Source of the DNA: Azospirillum sp. 412522
Lineage (GTDB): Bacteria > Pseudomonadota > Alphaproteobacteria > Azospirillales > Azospirillaceae
DNA: 64,000 nucleotides
Direction of reading: 5' to 3'
Assembly (NCBI RefSeq): GCF_019805165.1
Contig: NZ_RWIJ01000001.1
Location: 354,081 to 418,080 of the forward strand
Numbering within the stretch: position 1 is the stretch's first letter; each line of letters opens with the position of its first letter. Positions 43,769 through 54,587 of the stretch are shown piece by piece. Both the position numbers and the translations under genes were made by a program. A model generated the notes under the pieces. The model was not told the origin of the DNA and did no database searches. It was given only the letters and a program-made list of their open reading frames with translations.

Positions 43769-44755
43769 TCAGCGGTACGGATCGGGCTGCGACAGGAAAT
43801 CCTGCACATAGCGCCGGACACCCTCTTCCAGCTCGGTGAAGGGCTGGTCGAATCCGGCGGCGCGCAGGCGATCCGTCGTCGCCTGCGTGAAATATTGGTA
43901 TTTGCCGCGGAGATGCTCGGGCATCTCGAAGTACTCAATCCGGGGGGGCAGCCCCAGGGCGGCGAAGGTCGCCAGCGCCAGATCCTTGAAGCTGCGCGCC
44001 TTGCCGGTGCCGACGTTGAACAGGCCGCTGACCTCCGGGTGGTCGTACAGCCACAGCATCACCGCGACGCAGTCGTCGACGTAAATGAAGTCGCGCAGCT
44101 GGCCGCCATCCTCGAAGCCGTCCTTGTGCGACTTGAACAGGCGAGCCGGATGGCCGGTGGTCAGCTGCGGGTGCAGCTTGGCGACCACGCTCATCATGTC
44201 GCCCTTATGGGCTTCGTTGGGGCCGTAGACGTTGAAGAACTTCAGCCCGGCCCATTGCGGCGGCGCCAGATCGCCGTCGGCGACGGCACGGGCGATGCGG
44301 CGGTCGACCAGATGCTTGGACCAGCCATAGGCGTTCAGCGGCCGCAGCCGGGCCAGCCCGTCGCAGGAGCCGTCATCGTCGAAGCCGGCCGAGCCGTCGC
44401 CGTAGGTGGCGGCGGAGGAGGCATAGATGAGCCGGCAGCCGCGCCAGGAGCACCAGCGCCACAGGTCCAGCGTCAGCGCGACATTGTTGGCGACGATCTT
44501 GTCGACGTCCCGTTCCGTGGTGGCGGAGACGGCGCCGAGATGGAAGACGGTGTCGATCTCGGCCGCATGCTGGTCGAGGAAGGCAAGCGTCTGTTCGGGG
44601 GGCACCAGAGTCGCGACCTCGCGCTTGGCGAGGTTCTGCCACTTCTCGCCGTCGCGGAAGCGGTCGACGACCGCCACGTCGGTGATGCCGCGCGCGGCCA
44701 GCGCCGCGACAAGATTGGACCCGATGAAGCCGGCTCCGCCGGTGACCACGATCAT
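43769..44755 (-). CDS. hldD: ADP-L-glycero-D-manno-heptose-6-epimerase
   Basis: 328 aa. SDR fold with GGAGFIGSNLV, the family NAD-loop DRFRDGEKWQNLAKRE, and the catalytic YGWSK motif (YxxxK) at ~140. FNVYGPNEAHKGDMMSV is typical of HldD. Completes ADP-heptose for the lipopolysaccharide core. The ATG is at 44755; the longer frame is unsupported. Confidence 0.95.
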   Translation of the reverse strand: MIVVTGGAGFIGSNLVAALAARGITDVAVVDRFRDGEKWQNLAKREVATLVPPEQTLAFLDQHAAEIDTVFHLGAVSATTERDVDKIVANNVALTLDLWRWCSWRGCRLIYASSAATYGDGSAGFDDDGSCDGLARLRPLNAYGWSKHLVDRRIARAVADGDLAPPQWAGLKFFNVYGPNEAHKGDMMSVVAKLHPQLTTGHPARLFKSHKDGFEDGGQLRDFIYVDDCVAVMLWLYDHPEVSGLFNVGTGKARSFKDLALATFAALGLPPRIEYFEMPEHLRGKYQYFTQATTDRLRAAGFDQPFTELEEGVRRYVQDFLSQPDPYR

Positions 44756-44845
44756 AGCGCTGTCCGCTGTTGCCCGACGCGTTTCGTGGGGACTTATAGG
44801 CGGGTAGGGCGGTGGGGGCAAGGTTGGGGGAAAGACGGGCTTGCG

Positions 44846-44886
44846 ATGCACCACCCTCCTCCGCTGGGCGGGAGAGGGTGGTGCAT
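44846..44886. repeat. long intergenic inverted repeat
   Basis: ATGCACCACCCTC (44846-44858) and GAGGGTGGTGCAT (44874-44886) are perfect 13-bp arms with a 15-nt loop, right after the leuA stop. There is no U-tract. It may be a REP-like palindrome that also ends or stabilises the leuA message. Confidence 0.65.
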
Positions 44887-44894
44887 CCGTGACC

Positions 44895-46854
<1,960 letters not shown>

Positions 46855-46911
46855 TTAAAGCGCCGGGCCGAGAAGTCGAAGAAGGGCGTTCTGACGGTCG
46901 ATGGTGTGCAT
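46855..46911 (-). CDS. leuA leader peptide (18 codons), probably on a leaderless message
   Basis: MHTIDRQNALLRLLGPAL then TAA. Five of eighteen residues are Leu, and the codons are CTT, CTT, CTT, CTC, CTT: none is CTG, which dominates elsewhere in this genome. That is the signature of ribosome-stalling attenuation. No Shine-Dalgarno is present; the promoter places the transcription start at or next to the ATG, as in known leaderless leader peptides of alphaproteobacteria. An in-frame ATG at 46938 lies upstream of the predicted start. Confidence 0.75.
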   Translation of the reverse strand: MHTIDRQNALLRLLGPAL

Positions 46912-46913
46912 GG

Positions 46914-46947
46914 GCCGCACTGTGCGCAGGTGCGGCATGGCTGTCAA
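46914..46947 (-). promoter_or_regulatory. leuA operon promoter
   Basis: Minus-strand TTGACA (46942-46947), 17-bp spacer, CACAGT (46919-46924), then 7 nt to the leader ATG. The -35 is perfect, the -10 weak. An inverted repeat GCCGCAC/GTGCGGC (46914-46936) overlaps the -10 and could also be a regulator site. Confidence 0.6.
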
Positions 46948-47009
46948 GCCCGGATTGGCGAGAAACGGACTGCGGGGCGCACCAACCATTGCCGTCCCGC
47001 CTGCCGGCA

Positions 47010-47732
47010 TCAGCCCCAGATCAGGTGATACAGCGTCGGCAGCAGCAGTGCCGTCGCCAGGCCGTTCAACCCCATCCCCAGTCCGGCGAAGGCGCCGGCC
47101 ACCTCGTTGACCTGCAAGGCGCGGGCGGTGCCGATGCCGTGCGCCGCCACCCCCATGCCGAAACCGCGGGCGCGCCAGTCTTTCACCCGTACGAGGTTCA
47201 GCACCCAGGTGCCGAGGCTGGCGGCGACGATGCCGGTGATGATGACGAACACTGCGGTCAGCGACGGCAGGCCGCCGATCTGTTCCGACACACCCATGGC
47301 GATGGGGGAGGTGACGGATTTCGGCGCCATCGACAGGATGGTCGCCGTGCTGCCGCCGAACGTCCAGACCAGTGCCACCGCGCTCAGCGCCGAGGCCGCG
47401 GACCCGACCAGCAACGCCGCGACCAGCGCCACCGCCGAGCGCCGTACCTCCTGGAACTGGTTGTGGAGCGGGACGGCCAGCGCCACCGTGGCGGGGCCCA
47501 GCAGGAAATGGACGAACTGCGCCCCGTCGAAATAGGTGCGGTAATCGATGCCCGACAGGCTGAGCGTGCCGGCGATCAGGATGACGGCAATCAGCACCGG
47601 GTTCAGCACCGGGCGCCGGCCCAGCTTCTCGAAAATCCACAGGCCGATCTGATAGGCGACCAGGGTCAGCGTCAGCCCGGCCAACGGGCTCGCCGACAGA
47701 TAGACCCAGATCTGATGCAGGTCGGCACTCAT
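47010..47732 (-). CDS. lrgB: LrgB/CidB-family membrane protein
   Basis: 240 aa with about six or seven helices. Hallmarks: NPVLIAVILIAG, FLLGPATVALAVPLH, SMAPKSVTSPIAMGVSEQIGGLPSLTAVFV, and GMGVAAHGIGTARAL. Works with LrgA as a holin-like pair affecting murein hydrolase activity or by-product transport. Start overlaps the lrgA stop by 4 bp. Confidence 0.93.
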   Translation of the reverse strand: MSADLHQIWVYLSASPLAGLTLTLVAYQIGLWIFEKLGRRPVLNPVLIAVILIAGTLSLSGIDYRTYFDGAQFVHFLLGPATVALAVPLHNQFQEVRRSAVALVAALLVGSAASALSAVALVWTFGGSTATILSMAPKSVTSPIAMGVSEQIGGLPSLTAVFVIITGIVAASLGTWVLNLVRVKDWRARGFGMGVAAHGIGTARALQVNEVAGAFAGLGMGLNGLATALLLPTLYHLIWG

Positions 47733-48139
47733 GTCCGGTCTCCCTTGGCCCGGTCCCCCATCGCCGGTTCCCCGGTCGCCGGCTCCTCCTCCAGTCGCGG
47801 GTCGGTACGGCTCAGCAGGAAGGCCATCAGCTTCGCCGTGACCGCGATGCCGAACAGGGTGCTGCCGAACAGGGCGACGAGGATCGGAAGTGCCTCCGTC
47901 TCCAGGCGGGTGACATGGACCATCACCCCGACGCCTGCCGGTACGAACAGCAGGGACAGGTGACGCAGAAGTCCGCCGGCGGTATCCTGTACCGCGGCTG
48001 GCACGTCTCCGCGCACCAGCAGGCCGGCGAACAGCAGCAGCATGCCCAGCACCGGGCCGGGAATCGGCAGGTGCAGCAGGCGGGCGGCCAAATCGCCGAC
48101 CAACTGGCAGAGCAGCAGGAGCGTCAGGGTTCCGAGCAT
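47729..48139 (-). CDS. lrgA: LrgA/CidA-family holin-like membrane protein
   Basis: 136 aa with four helices and the pattern LLLCQLVGDLAARLLHLPIPGPVLGMLLLFAGLL and HLSLLFVPAGVGVMVH. A short polar tail with EPATGEPAMGD follows. First gene of the lrgAB pair. Confidence 0.92.
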   Translation of the reverse strand: MLGTLTLLLLCQLVGDLAARLLHLPIPGPVLGMLLLFAGLLVRGDVPAAVQDTAGGLLRHLSLLFVPAGVGVMVHVTRLETEALPILVALFGSTLFGIAVTAKLMAFLLSRTDPRLEEEPATGEPAMGDRAKGDRT

Positions 48140-48264
48140 CGCGGACTCCGATGGAAAGGGCGCTGTGCGTCCCTTCTACCGCAGTTGCGAAATCACCGGG
48201 CTGCAATCCGCGAATGCGAGCGTCGCGAATTAGCGATGTGGCCTGTTCAGGAGTGGGGAGAGGG

Positions 48265-48714
48265 TTATTGCAGCTTGCTGCGGACGTGCTGGCTGCGGCG
48301 GACGATCGATTGCGCCTCCACCATCACTTCCTTCTTGCCGAACAGGCGCAGGAAGATGGCGTTGACGGTGGCGTGGGCGCTGACCGTCAGGGTACCGGCC
48401 GCCGCGTCCTCGGCAATCGTCAGCGGGGACAGGTTCGACCCCAGGAAACCGTTGGGGAAGGCCTTGTCGAAGAAGCTGCGGATGTGGCCGTCGCGTTGCG
48501 AGTCGAACATCACGCGCCCGCCGGCCAGCGCGGCGGCATCGACCGCCTGTGACAGCCGGGCTTCCACCGCATAGCTGCGCAAGGCGTCGACGGTACAGCC
48601 GGCACCCAGAGCGGTCGGAATGGCAAGGATCAGGGCGACCACCAGAAGCAGGTGACGACCCGTCCGCCGGTCTTCGTGCCCGCCATAGGGCAGGGGACGA
48701 TAGACCAAAGTCAT
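48265..48714 (-). CDS. TadG/TadE-like pilus-associated protein
   Basis: 149 aa. One N-terminal helix (HLLLVVALILAIPTALGAGCTVD), then the typical TadG start LRSYAVEARLSQAVDAAALAGGR and a beta-rich tail (LTVSAHATVNAIFLRLFGKKEVMVEAQS). Resembles the short Flp/Tad pseudopilin-like proteins; the Cys in GAGCTVDAL replaces the usual small residue. ATG 48714 has GGGAGG at 6 nt. No other tad genes are in the window. Confidence 0.75.
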   Translation of the reverse strand: MTLVYRPLPYGGHEDRRTGRHLLLVVALILAIPTALGAGCTVDALRSYAVEARLSQAVDAAALAGGRVMFDSQRDGHIRSFFDKAFPNGFLGSNLSPLTIAEDAAAGTLTVSAHATVNAIFLRLFGKKEVMVEAQSIVRRSQHVRSKLQ

Positions 48715-49081
48715 TGCCGGCCTCCCAAGCAATTGCCTATGCGGAAAGGAGTGTTTTCGTTGGATGCATTACTCTTAGCATCATCCGACAAGCAGGCAAA
48801 CCAGGAAATGCAGCAAAGCGACAGCAAAAATCACGACGCAAGTTGTTATGTATTTTATGCAAAGACGGTAACCCAAATTCGCGGGCGCGGCGGCAAAGGG
48901 TAGAGCCCTCGTCGGGAAGCGGGAAGCACGGCCTCGACTTGCAAAACAGCACGCAAGCGAAGACGATGCGAGACAAAAGTCGGGCAACCGATCTCGACTC
49001 GGGTGGCATTAAGGGGTTGTTCGTCATCCATGCCGGCAGGCTGGCACTCTCCAGTTTTCTTCCCTGCCGGAGCCGCCTGAA
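48715..49081. other. 367-bp intergenic region of lower GC
   Basis: Noticeably AT-richer than its surroundings around 48740-48870. No ORF with a ribosome-binding site was found. Probably holds the promoter of the TadG-like gene; nothing else was recognised. Confidence 0.4.
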
Positions 49082-49264
49082 ATGCCGTTCCCTCATCCTG
49101 CGTTCCGTTCGACATGGCGGACGACCTGCCCGCCTCTCCATCGTCTGCTGGCGGTGGCGCTGGTGGCGCTTCTGCTGTTCGGCCTGTCGGACGAGGTGCG
49201 CAGTGCGCTGGCCGGCCTGATGGCCGAGGTGGAGGGCGTTCGGGCGACGGTCGTGACGCACTGA
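49082..49264 (+). CDS. small single-helix protein, doubtful
   Basis: 60 aa: a polar start, one hydrophobic helix (RLLAVALVALLLFGL) and an amphipathic end (SDEVRSALAGLMAEVEGV). GGAG lies nine nt before ATG. Size and layout recall small pilin-like or membrane-regulatory peptides, but there is no family evidence. Confidence 0.4.
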   Translation: MPFPHPAFRSTWRTTCPPLHRLLAVALVALLLFGLSDEVRSALAGLMAEVEGVRATVVTH

Positions 49265-49310
49265 ACACGCGCATGGCTTCTCCGTTTCCCTTCGGACCGC
49301 TAGAGTGCGA

Positions 49311-49402
49311 TCGGTTCAAGCGGAATCGCTTGAAGCGCGAATCACTCGGAAAACCAGAAGCTTAGAGTCCGTCTGGTGCTTCAATAGGCACCAGACGGAC
49401 TC
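49311..49402. repeat. composite palindromic intergenic element
   Basis: TTCAAGCG (49315-49322)/CGCTTGAA (49327-49334), then GAGTCCGTCTGGTGC (49365-49379)/GCACCAGACGGACTC (49388-49402), a perfect 15-bp inverted repeat with an 8-nt loop. Two adjacent hairpins without coding potential, directly before the gene at 49437. Looks like a dispersed REP/MITE-type element; the second hairpin could instead act in the 5' leader. Confidence 0.7.
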
Positions 49403-49436
49403 GAGGATCCGGGCACAATGACGGGGAGACGGCCCG

Positions 49437-50789
49437 ATGAAGGGCGGCGTTTGGCGCGTGGTGATGCTGGGCCTGGCGGTGGTGGCGGCCGCGCTGGTCT
49501 TTCTTGGCGTGGAGATCACGCAGCTGGCGGCGGAGGACCGTACCGCCTTCAGCCGCGGTCTGGCGATCTGTGGACTAGGCCTGTTGGCCGAGTGGTTCGT
49601 CTTCTCCCGCCTGTCACGCCATTTCAGCGACCTCGACCGGCTGTCCGACCGCCTGTCGGGCGCCCGCAGCCGTGTCGATCTGGAGCCGTTGTCCGGTGGA
49701 CGCACCGGCGAGCTGGCGCGGCTGGCGGAGGCGGCAACCTTGATGCGGGGCGGCGGACGCGGGTTGGGTGAGGGGCCGCTGGCGGGCGGGCGCATGGACC
49801 GGGCGGTGCGGGCGGCGCTGGCCCTGTCCGACGATCCCCTGCTGATCCTCGACGAGCAGGGACGGGTGGAGCAGCTGAATCCCGCCGCCGCCCGTCTGCT
49901 GGCGGTCGAGGAGGGGGCCGACATCGGCAAGCCCCTGCTTCGCGACGATCTGGCACGTGCCATGGAACGGGCGCGCGGCGGCGGTGCCCCCGTCACCGCC
50001 GTGCTGCGCCGGACGGAGGAGGGCGAGCTGTCGGCCCGGGTCGCCGATCTCGGCCTGGGGGCCGGGGCGCTGCTGTCCTTCCCCGCCCGTGGCATGGCCC
50101 ACGCCGCCGGCCTCAGCGGCAAGCGCACGCTCAGTCTGCGCCCGGCCCAGCCCGCCGCCCCGCTCGGCGACGACGAGCCTCTGGCCGCACTGCCCTTCGT
50201 GGCTCTTTGGGTGGCGACGGCGGGGGTGGAGCCGGACAGCGGTCCGGTGATCGCCGTCGGCACCGTCCGGCTGGTGGGGTCCCGCATCTTCCCCACCGTT
50301 TCGTTCACCCTGCTGATCGATCCGATCGACCCGGTGCCGGCCGAGGCGACCGCCCGTCACGGCATCGGCACCGCCATGGTGGCGGGTGAACGCCCCTTCG
50401 CCGCGGTATGGCCGGCGGTCCAGGAGGCTTTGCACAACTGCATCGCCGTCGGGATCGGCGTCGATGGCGCCCTCGCCGCGCTGGCGCGGTCGGCCGCCCA
50501 GGCCGGCATCGCCGATCCGGGGCTGCCGCCGTCGCTCGACCTCGGCGCTCTGGCGGCGGCGCTGGACCCGGCATTGACCGGCGCATTGCCGGAGCGGCTG
50601 TCGGAGGTCTTCGCCTTGCCCCGCCACCCGCGCAACGGCCCCCAGGGCGAGGCGCTGGCCCTGGCCGAACTGGCCGTGGCGCTGCTGGGCCGCCTGACGG
50701 AGCGGGGGGTCGTCACCCAGGGACAGGCGCGGGCGCTGATCGCCGGTGGTGAAGCGCAGGCGTCGCTTACGCATCCTCCGCCAATCTGA
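49437..50789 (+). CDS. membrane PAS protein with degenerate exonuclease domain
   Basis: 450 aa. Two N-terminal helices (VVMLGLAVVAAALVFLGVEI; FSRGLAICGLGLLAEWFVF), a PAS-like domain (~118-225, DDPLLILDEQGRVEQLNPAAARLL), and a DnaQ-like fold (~250-430: PVIAVGTVRLVGSRIFPTVSFTLLIDP, TARHGIGTAMVAGERPFAAVWP). All DEDDh residues are lost: the DxE place reads VATAG and the second Asp region GIGVDGALA. It parallels the intact sensor-exonuclease at 11852-14122. Probably a non-catalytic paralogue with a signalling or nucleotide-sensing role. ATG has GGGGAG upstream. The 3' end overlaps egtB by 23 bp, convergent. Confidence 0.75.
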   Translation: MKGGVWRVVMLGLAVVAAALVFLGVEITQLAAEDRTAFSRGLAICGLGLLAEWFVFSRLSRHFSDLDRLSDRLSGARSRVDLEPLSGGRTGELARLAEAATLMRGGGRGLGEGPLAGGRMDRAVRAALALSDDPLLILDEQGRVEQLNPAAARLLAVEEGADIGKPLLRDDLARAMERARGGGAPVTAVLRRTEEGELSARVADLGLGAGALLSFPARGMAHAAGLSGKRTLSLRPAQPAAPLGDDEPLAALPFVALWVATAGVEPDSGPVIAVGTVRLVGSRIFPTVSFTLLIDPIDPVPAEATARHGIGTAMVAGERPFAAVWPAVQEALHNCIAVGIGVDGALAALARSAAQAGIADPGLPPSLDLGALAAALDPALTGALPERLSEVFALPRHPRNGPQGEALALAELAVALLGRLTERGVVTQGQARALIAGGEAQASLTHPPPI

Positions 50790-52086
50790 ACCCGCTCATC
50801 GACAGGCGGGTCTCCGGCCGCAGATAGTGTCGGGTCCAGGGGCCGGCATGGTCGAAAGGGGTGAGGCAGCTGCCGCCGCGCAGCACCATGCGGTTGCTGG
50901 CGAGCCGGCCGTTGACCGCCTCATCCAGAACCGCTTTCTCCGCAGCATGGGGGCGGCGGTAGCCGGGATAGGTCGCGAAGGCGTCGCGGGTCCATTCCCA
51001 GACGTCGCCGCACATCTGCCAGGGGCCCGTGCCGTGGCAGGTGCCGGCGCGCGGATGGCGATGCCCGGTGCCCAGGAGGTTGCCCATGCTGTCGCATCCG
51101 GCGGCGACCACTTCCCACTCCGCCTCCAGCGGCAGGCGCTTGCCGGCCCAGCGGGCGTAGGCTTCGGCCTCGTACCAGCTGACATGACAGACCGGCTCGT
51201 CGGAATCGAGCGGCTGCATGCCGTAGAGGGTGAAGACCCGCCAACCGTTGCCCGACTCGGAGCCGGCGCGCTCCCAATAGAGCGGGGCGTTCCAGCCCTC
51301 GGCCCGTGCGGTCTCCCAGCCGTCCGACAGCCACAGGGAGCGGTCGCTGTAGCCACCGGCTTCGATGAAGGCCAGATAGTCGCCGCAGGTGACCGGGCGC
51401 GCGGCCAGCCGGTACGGGTCCAGCCAGACCCGGTGGCGTGGACTCTCATGATCGAATCCGGGCAGCGGCGCCGGCCTGCCGACTTCGACAAGGCCGCCGG
51501 GCTGTTCCAGCCAGCCGTCGGGCGGAGCGCCAAGATGCGGGTGGTCGGGTGTCTGCTCGTAGGCCGGGCGGAGCGGGTTGCGCCACAGAGCATGCTTGAT
51601 GTGCAGGAGCATCCGTTCCTGGTGGCGTCGTTCGTGGGCGATGGCCATCATCAGCGCCGACTCGGCCGCCTCCCACAGTGCCTCGTCGATGCCGTCGATC
51701 AGGTGCAGTACCGCGGCGTTGATCTGGTCGCGGTGTCGCATGATCTCGGCCGCCGTCGGTCGCGACAGCATGCGGGGCTGTGGGGGGCCGCCGTCCGTGC
51801 GGGCGGCGAACAGGTCGAGGAGGGCCGGGTCGGCAGGGCGATAGCCGGGGCTGAAGGGGATCAGTACCGCGACTTCGAACAGCCAGCTGGTGTGGGCGAG
51901 GTGCCATTTCGCCGGTCCGCCATCCGGCACGGTCTGCACCATCAGGTCTTCGGGCGACAGGGTCGCGACCAGTTCCGCGGTGCGGGCGCGCGCCTTCTGG
52001 AACCGGGTGGCAAGGGTTTGCCGGCGTTCCGCGGCCGACGATGTGGCGGACGGGCTGGCGGGCAGGATGGGATGTGTGTCGGGCAC
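50767..52086 (-). CDS. egtB: EgtB-like ergothioneine biosynthesis sulfoxide synthase
   Basis: 439 aa. N-terminal DinB-like domain with the iron-binding His pattern (KWHLAHTSWLFE; AHERRHQERML) and a C-terminal formylglycine-generating-enzyme-type domain (PVCHVSWYEAEAYARWAGKRLPLEAEWE, NRMVLRGGSCLTPFDH, LRPETRLSMSGFRLA). EgtB joins trimethylhistidine and a thiol to a sulfoxide. No egtD lies beside it, so the full pathway is not shown here. Confidence 0.88.
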   Translation of the reverse strand: MPDTHPILPASPSATSSAAERRQTLATRFQKARARTAELVATLSPEDLMVQTVPDGGPAKWHLAHTSWLFEVAVLIPFSPGYRPADPALLDLFAARTDGGPPQPRMLSRPTAAEIMRHRDQINAAVLHLIDGIDEALWEAAESALMMAIAHERRHQERMLLHIKHALWRNPLRPAYEQTPDHPHLGAPPDGWLEQPGGLVEVGRPAPLPGFDHESPRHRVWLDPYRLAARPVTCGDYLAFIEAGGYSDRSLWLSDGWETARAEGWNAPLYWERAGSESGNGWRVFTLYGMQPLDSDEPVCHVSWYEAEAYARWAGKRLPLEAEWEVVAAGCDSMGNLLGTGHRHPRAGTCHGTGPWQMCGDVWEWTRDAFATYPGYRRPHAAEKAVLDEAVNGRLASNRMVLRGGSCLTPFDHAGPWTRHYLRPETRLSMSGFRLAEDA

Positions 52087-52261
52087 GGGTGGTCCCTCCG
52101 AAATCCGGATCTCTTCGGAGAGTGTCCACCCGGAGCGCTCCTATTGGAATGCATGCATCCGGGGTGGGGCCGTCACCGCAAATAGCGGCTGCGACCGGAC
52201 GCCGCATCGGTAAGGGCGCAATGGTTGCGGGGCAATGGAGGTCGGTCCACTGGCGCAAAAA

Positions 52262-52289
52262 CGAAAAGGCCGCCAGAAAAGGCGGCCTT
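52262..52289 (-). terminator. Rho-independent terminator of rpmG
   Basis: AAGGCCGCC (52266-52274) pairs with GGCGGCCTT (52281-52289) around AGAAAA. On the minus strand the stem is followed by TTCGTTTTTG. Confidence 0.88.
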
Positions 52290-52324
52290 GTTCATTCGAA
52301 GCACAGCTCAGTGTCGGACAAGAC

Positions 52325-52492
52325 TTACTTGATCTTGGCTTCCTTGAACTCGACGTGCTTGCGCGCCACCGGGTCGTACTTACGGAACGACAGCTTCTCG
52401 GTGGTCTTCTTCGGGTTCTTCTTCTTGACGTAGAAGAAACCGGTGTCTGCCGTGCTCACCAGCTTGATGAGGACGGTGTTCTGCTTGGCCAT
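52325..52492 (-). CDS. rpmG: 50S ribosomal protein L33
   Basis: 55 aa: [20 protein letters not shown], then [20 protein letters not shown] and [15 protein letters not shown], the standard alphaproteobacterial L33 without zinc cysteines. ATG 52492, TAA ends at 52325. Monocistronic with its own terminator 36 bp on. Confidence 0.95.
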   Translation of the reverse strand: MAKQNTVLIKLVSTADTGFFYVKKKNPKKTTEKLSFRKYDPVARKHVEFKEAKIK

Positions 52493-52649
52493 GATCTCGA
52501 TCCCGACAAAAAATCCGTGCCCCGCCGGCCCGGCGGGGGCGGCGTCGTAGCGGCGGAAAATACCGTCTGACGCCGCAATGTCAAGCCTTATGGGCGGTGA
52601 AATCGGCGTCCGACGGCGATTGCCACAGCGACGCCCGTCAATCCGGCGC

Positions 52650-54314
52650 TCAGCGCTCCGCCACGGTGTTGACCACGGCGGTGGCGGCCGCGCGCTGGTA
52701 CAGCCCCGGTTCGGCCAGCAGCCGCATGGCGACCTTCAGGTCCAGTTCCGGCTCATGCTCCTTCCATGGGCAGGCCTCGCGCAGGGCGTTCAGGGCCTGC
52801 TCGTCGTCGGCCGCCTTGGACCGCCAGCTGGCCACCTGCGCCGGCCGCAGCCGGCCTTCGCGCAGGTCGGACAGCAGCGCCTCCGGGTCGGTCTGTCCGG
52901 CCCGGCTGGTGCAGACGGTGGGCTGGACGCCCTGGCGGTGCAGGGTATAGCCGGCCGGGGTATAGATGCGGCTCCAGGTCAGGAACAGCTCGCCGTCGTT
53001 GGGAAGGCGGTTGACGGTCTGGACGCTGCCCTTGCCATAGCTGGACGCTCCCACCACCACCGCGCGGCCCGAGTCCTGCAACGCTGCCGCCACCACCTCC
53101 GCCGATGAGGCGGAGCGGCCGTCGACCAGCACCACCAGCGGCAGCCCGTCGAGCAGGTCGTCGGGGTTGGCGTCGAAGCGCTGGCGGCTTTCTGGATTGC
53201 GTCCTTCGGTGGAGATGATTCGGCCGCGGCGCATGAACAGGTCGGCGACAGCGACCGCCTGATCCAGAAGCCCGCCCGGATTGCCGCGCAGATCGAGAAC
53301 CATCCCCTGCAGCGTCGGCCCGGCCGCCTGCCGGATGGAGGTCACCGCCGCCCGCAGGCTGGAGGCCGTGGTGGCGTTGAAGCGGTCGAGCTTGACGATG
53401 CCGACGTTGCCGGACAGCGAATAGGTGACGGTGTTCGGCACGACGCGCTCGCGGCGCAGCGGCAGCCGGCGGGGGGCGCCATTGTCGCGGGCGACGGTCA
53501 GCGTGACCAGCGTGCCGGTGGGGCCGCGCAGCCGTTCGCGCATGTCCGTCGCCGTCATCCGCGTCGTCAGGTCGCCGTCGATGGCCAGAAGCTGATCGCC
53601 GTCGACCACGCCGGCGCGTTCGGCCGGGCTGTGCGGCATGACGTCATGCACGGTCACGCGGCCGTTGGCGGTGCTGTCCAGTGAAAGCCCGACACCGCCG
53701 TACCCCTCGCGCTGGGCGCGTTCGTTGCTCGCGCGCTGGACGCCGGTGTAGCGGGAGTAGCCGTCGAGGTCGGCGGTGACGCCGTCGAACACCACCTGAT
53801 ACAGCCGCTCCGACGTCGCCTTCGCCAGGATCGGGGAATAGGCACGGGCGCGGTCGATGATGCGGGTGGTCAAAACCGCCCAGCCGCCGGCGTCGCCATC
53901 GGCGGCGGCGCCATACTCGGCCGCCAGCGTGTGCGACACGTACAGGCGTACGGTGCTTCCGGCATGCTCCACCGTCACCGACGGATCGAGCGCGGTCAGT
54001 CCCTTGAGGCCATCAAGCCCGAGCCGGTTGAAGGACACGGGTTCCAGATAAACCTCCGCGATCTTGGCGAAGCCCACGGCGAAAACCTGTTCCGTCACCG
54101 GGGGGGGCGCGGTGTTCGCGGCCTGCGGCGCTCCGGCGAGAGCGGTGGATGCCAGAAGGGCTGCAGCGGAAAACTGGAGGGCCAGATGGCGGAGCGGGCG
54201 GCTCAGGCGGCGCGCCAAACCCGATATCGCGGGGATCCGAAAAGACGGCACGCGGGACGGTGCACACTGGTCGCACACGCCATGATCGTACACGCTGTGA
54301 TCGAACTGGGCCAT
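52650..54314 (-). CDS. CtpA-type S41 peptidase with PDZ domain
   Basis: 554 aa. Signal-anchor helix (~44-62), a cap region, PDZ domain (~190-275: [42 protein letters not shown]), and the S41 core: [23 protein letters not shown], nucleophile Ser in [16 protein letters not shown] and Lys in SYGKGSVQ. Tail-specific periplasmic protease. Start ATG 54314 is tentative; upstream in-frame codons exist, with a GGGAGG 14 nt away. Confidence 0.9.
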   Translation of the reverse strand: MAQFDHSVYDHGVCDQCAPSRVPSFRIPAISGLARRLSRPLRHLALQFSAAALLASTALAGAPQAANTAPPPVTEQVFAVGFAKIAEVYLEPVSFNRLGLDGLKGLTALDPSVTVEHAGSTVRLYVSHTLAAEYGAAADGDAGGWAVLTTRIIDRARAYSPILAKATSERLYQVVFDGVTADLDGYSRYTGVQRASNERAQREGYGGVGLSLDSTANGRVTVHDVMPHSPAERAGVVDGDQLLAIDGDLTTRMTATDMRERLRGPTGTLVTLTVARDNGAPRRLPLRRERVVPNTVTYSLSGNVGIVKLDRFNATTASSLRAAVTSIRQAAGPTLQGMVLDLRGNPGGLLDQAVAVADLFMRRGRIISTEGRNPESRQRFDANPDDLLDGLPLVVLVDGRSASSAEVVAAALQDSGRAVVVGASSYGKGSVQTVNRLPNDGELFLTWSRIYTPAGYTLHRQGVQPTVCTSRAGQTDPEALLSDLREGRLRPAQVASWRSKAADDEQALNALREACPWKEHEPELDLKVAMRLLAEPGLYQRAAATAVVNTVAER

Positions 54315-54587
54315 GGGGCTAACCGCGGCCTCCCTTTCCTGCAACCGGACCGGACGAGGATGTTCCCGATCCCGGATGGGTGATAGATACACCTTCGTTC
54401 AGGAGGGCGGGCGGGACAAAATTGCGGGCCACACCACAATGTCGCGGATTGTCCGGTTCTGTGTCGCCAAGGTCACGCTGGTATGGCGGAGTTGCGGGTA
54501 AACCGTTGCTTGACCGCGAGTCGGTCGTATATCAGTCCAGAGGCTCGAGCGTTGCCATTGCGCAACACTGTTCGGGGCGGCCATTCG

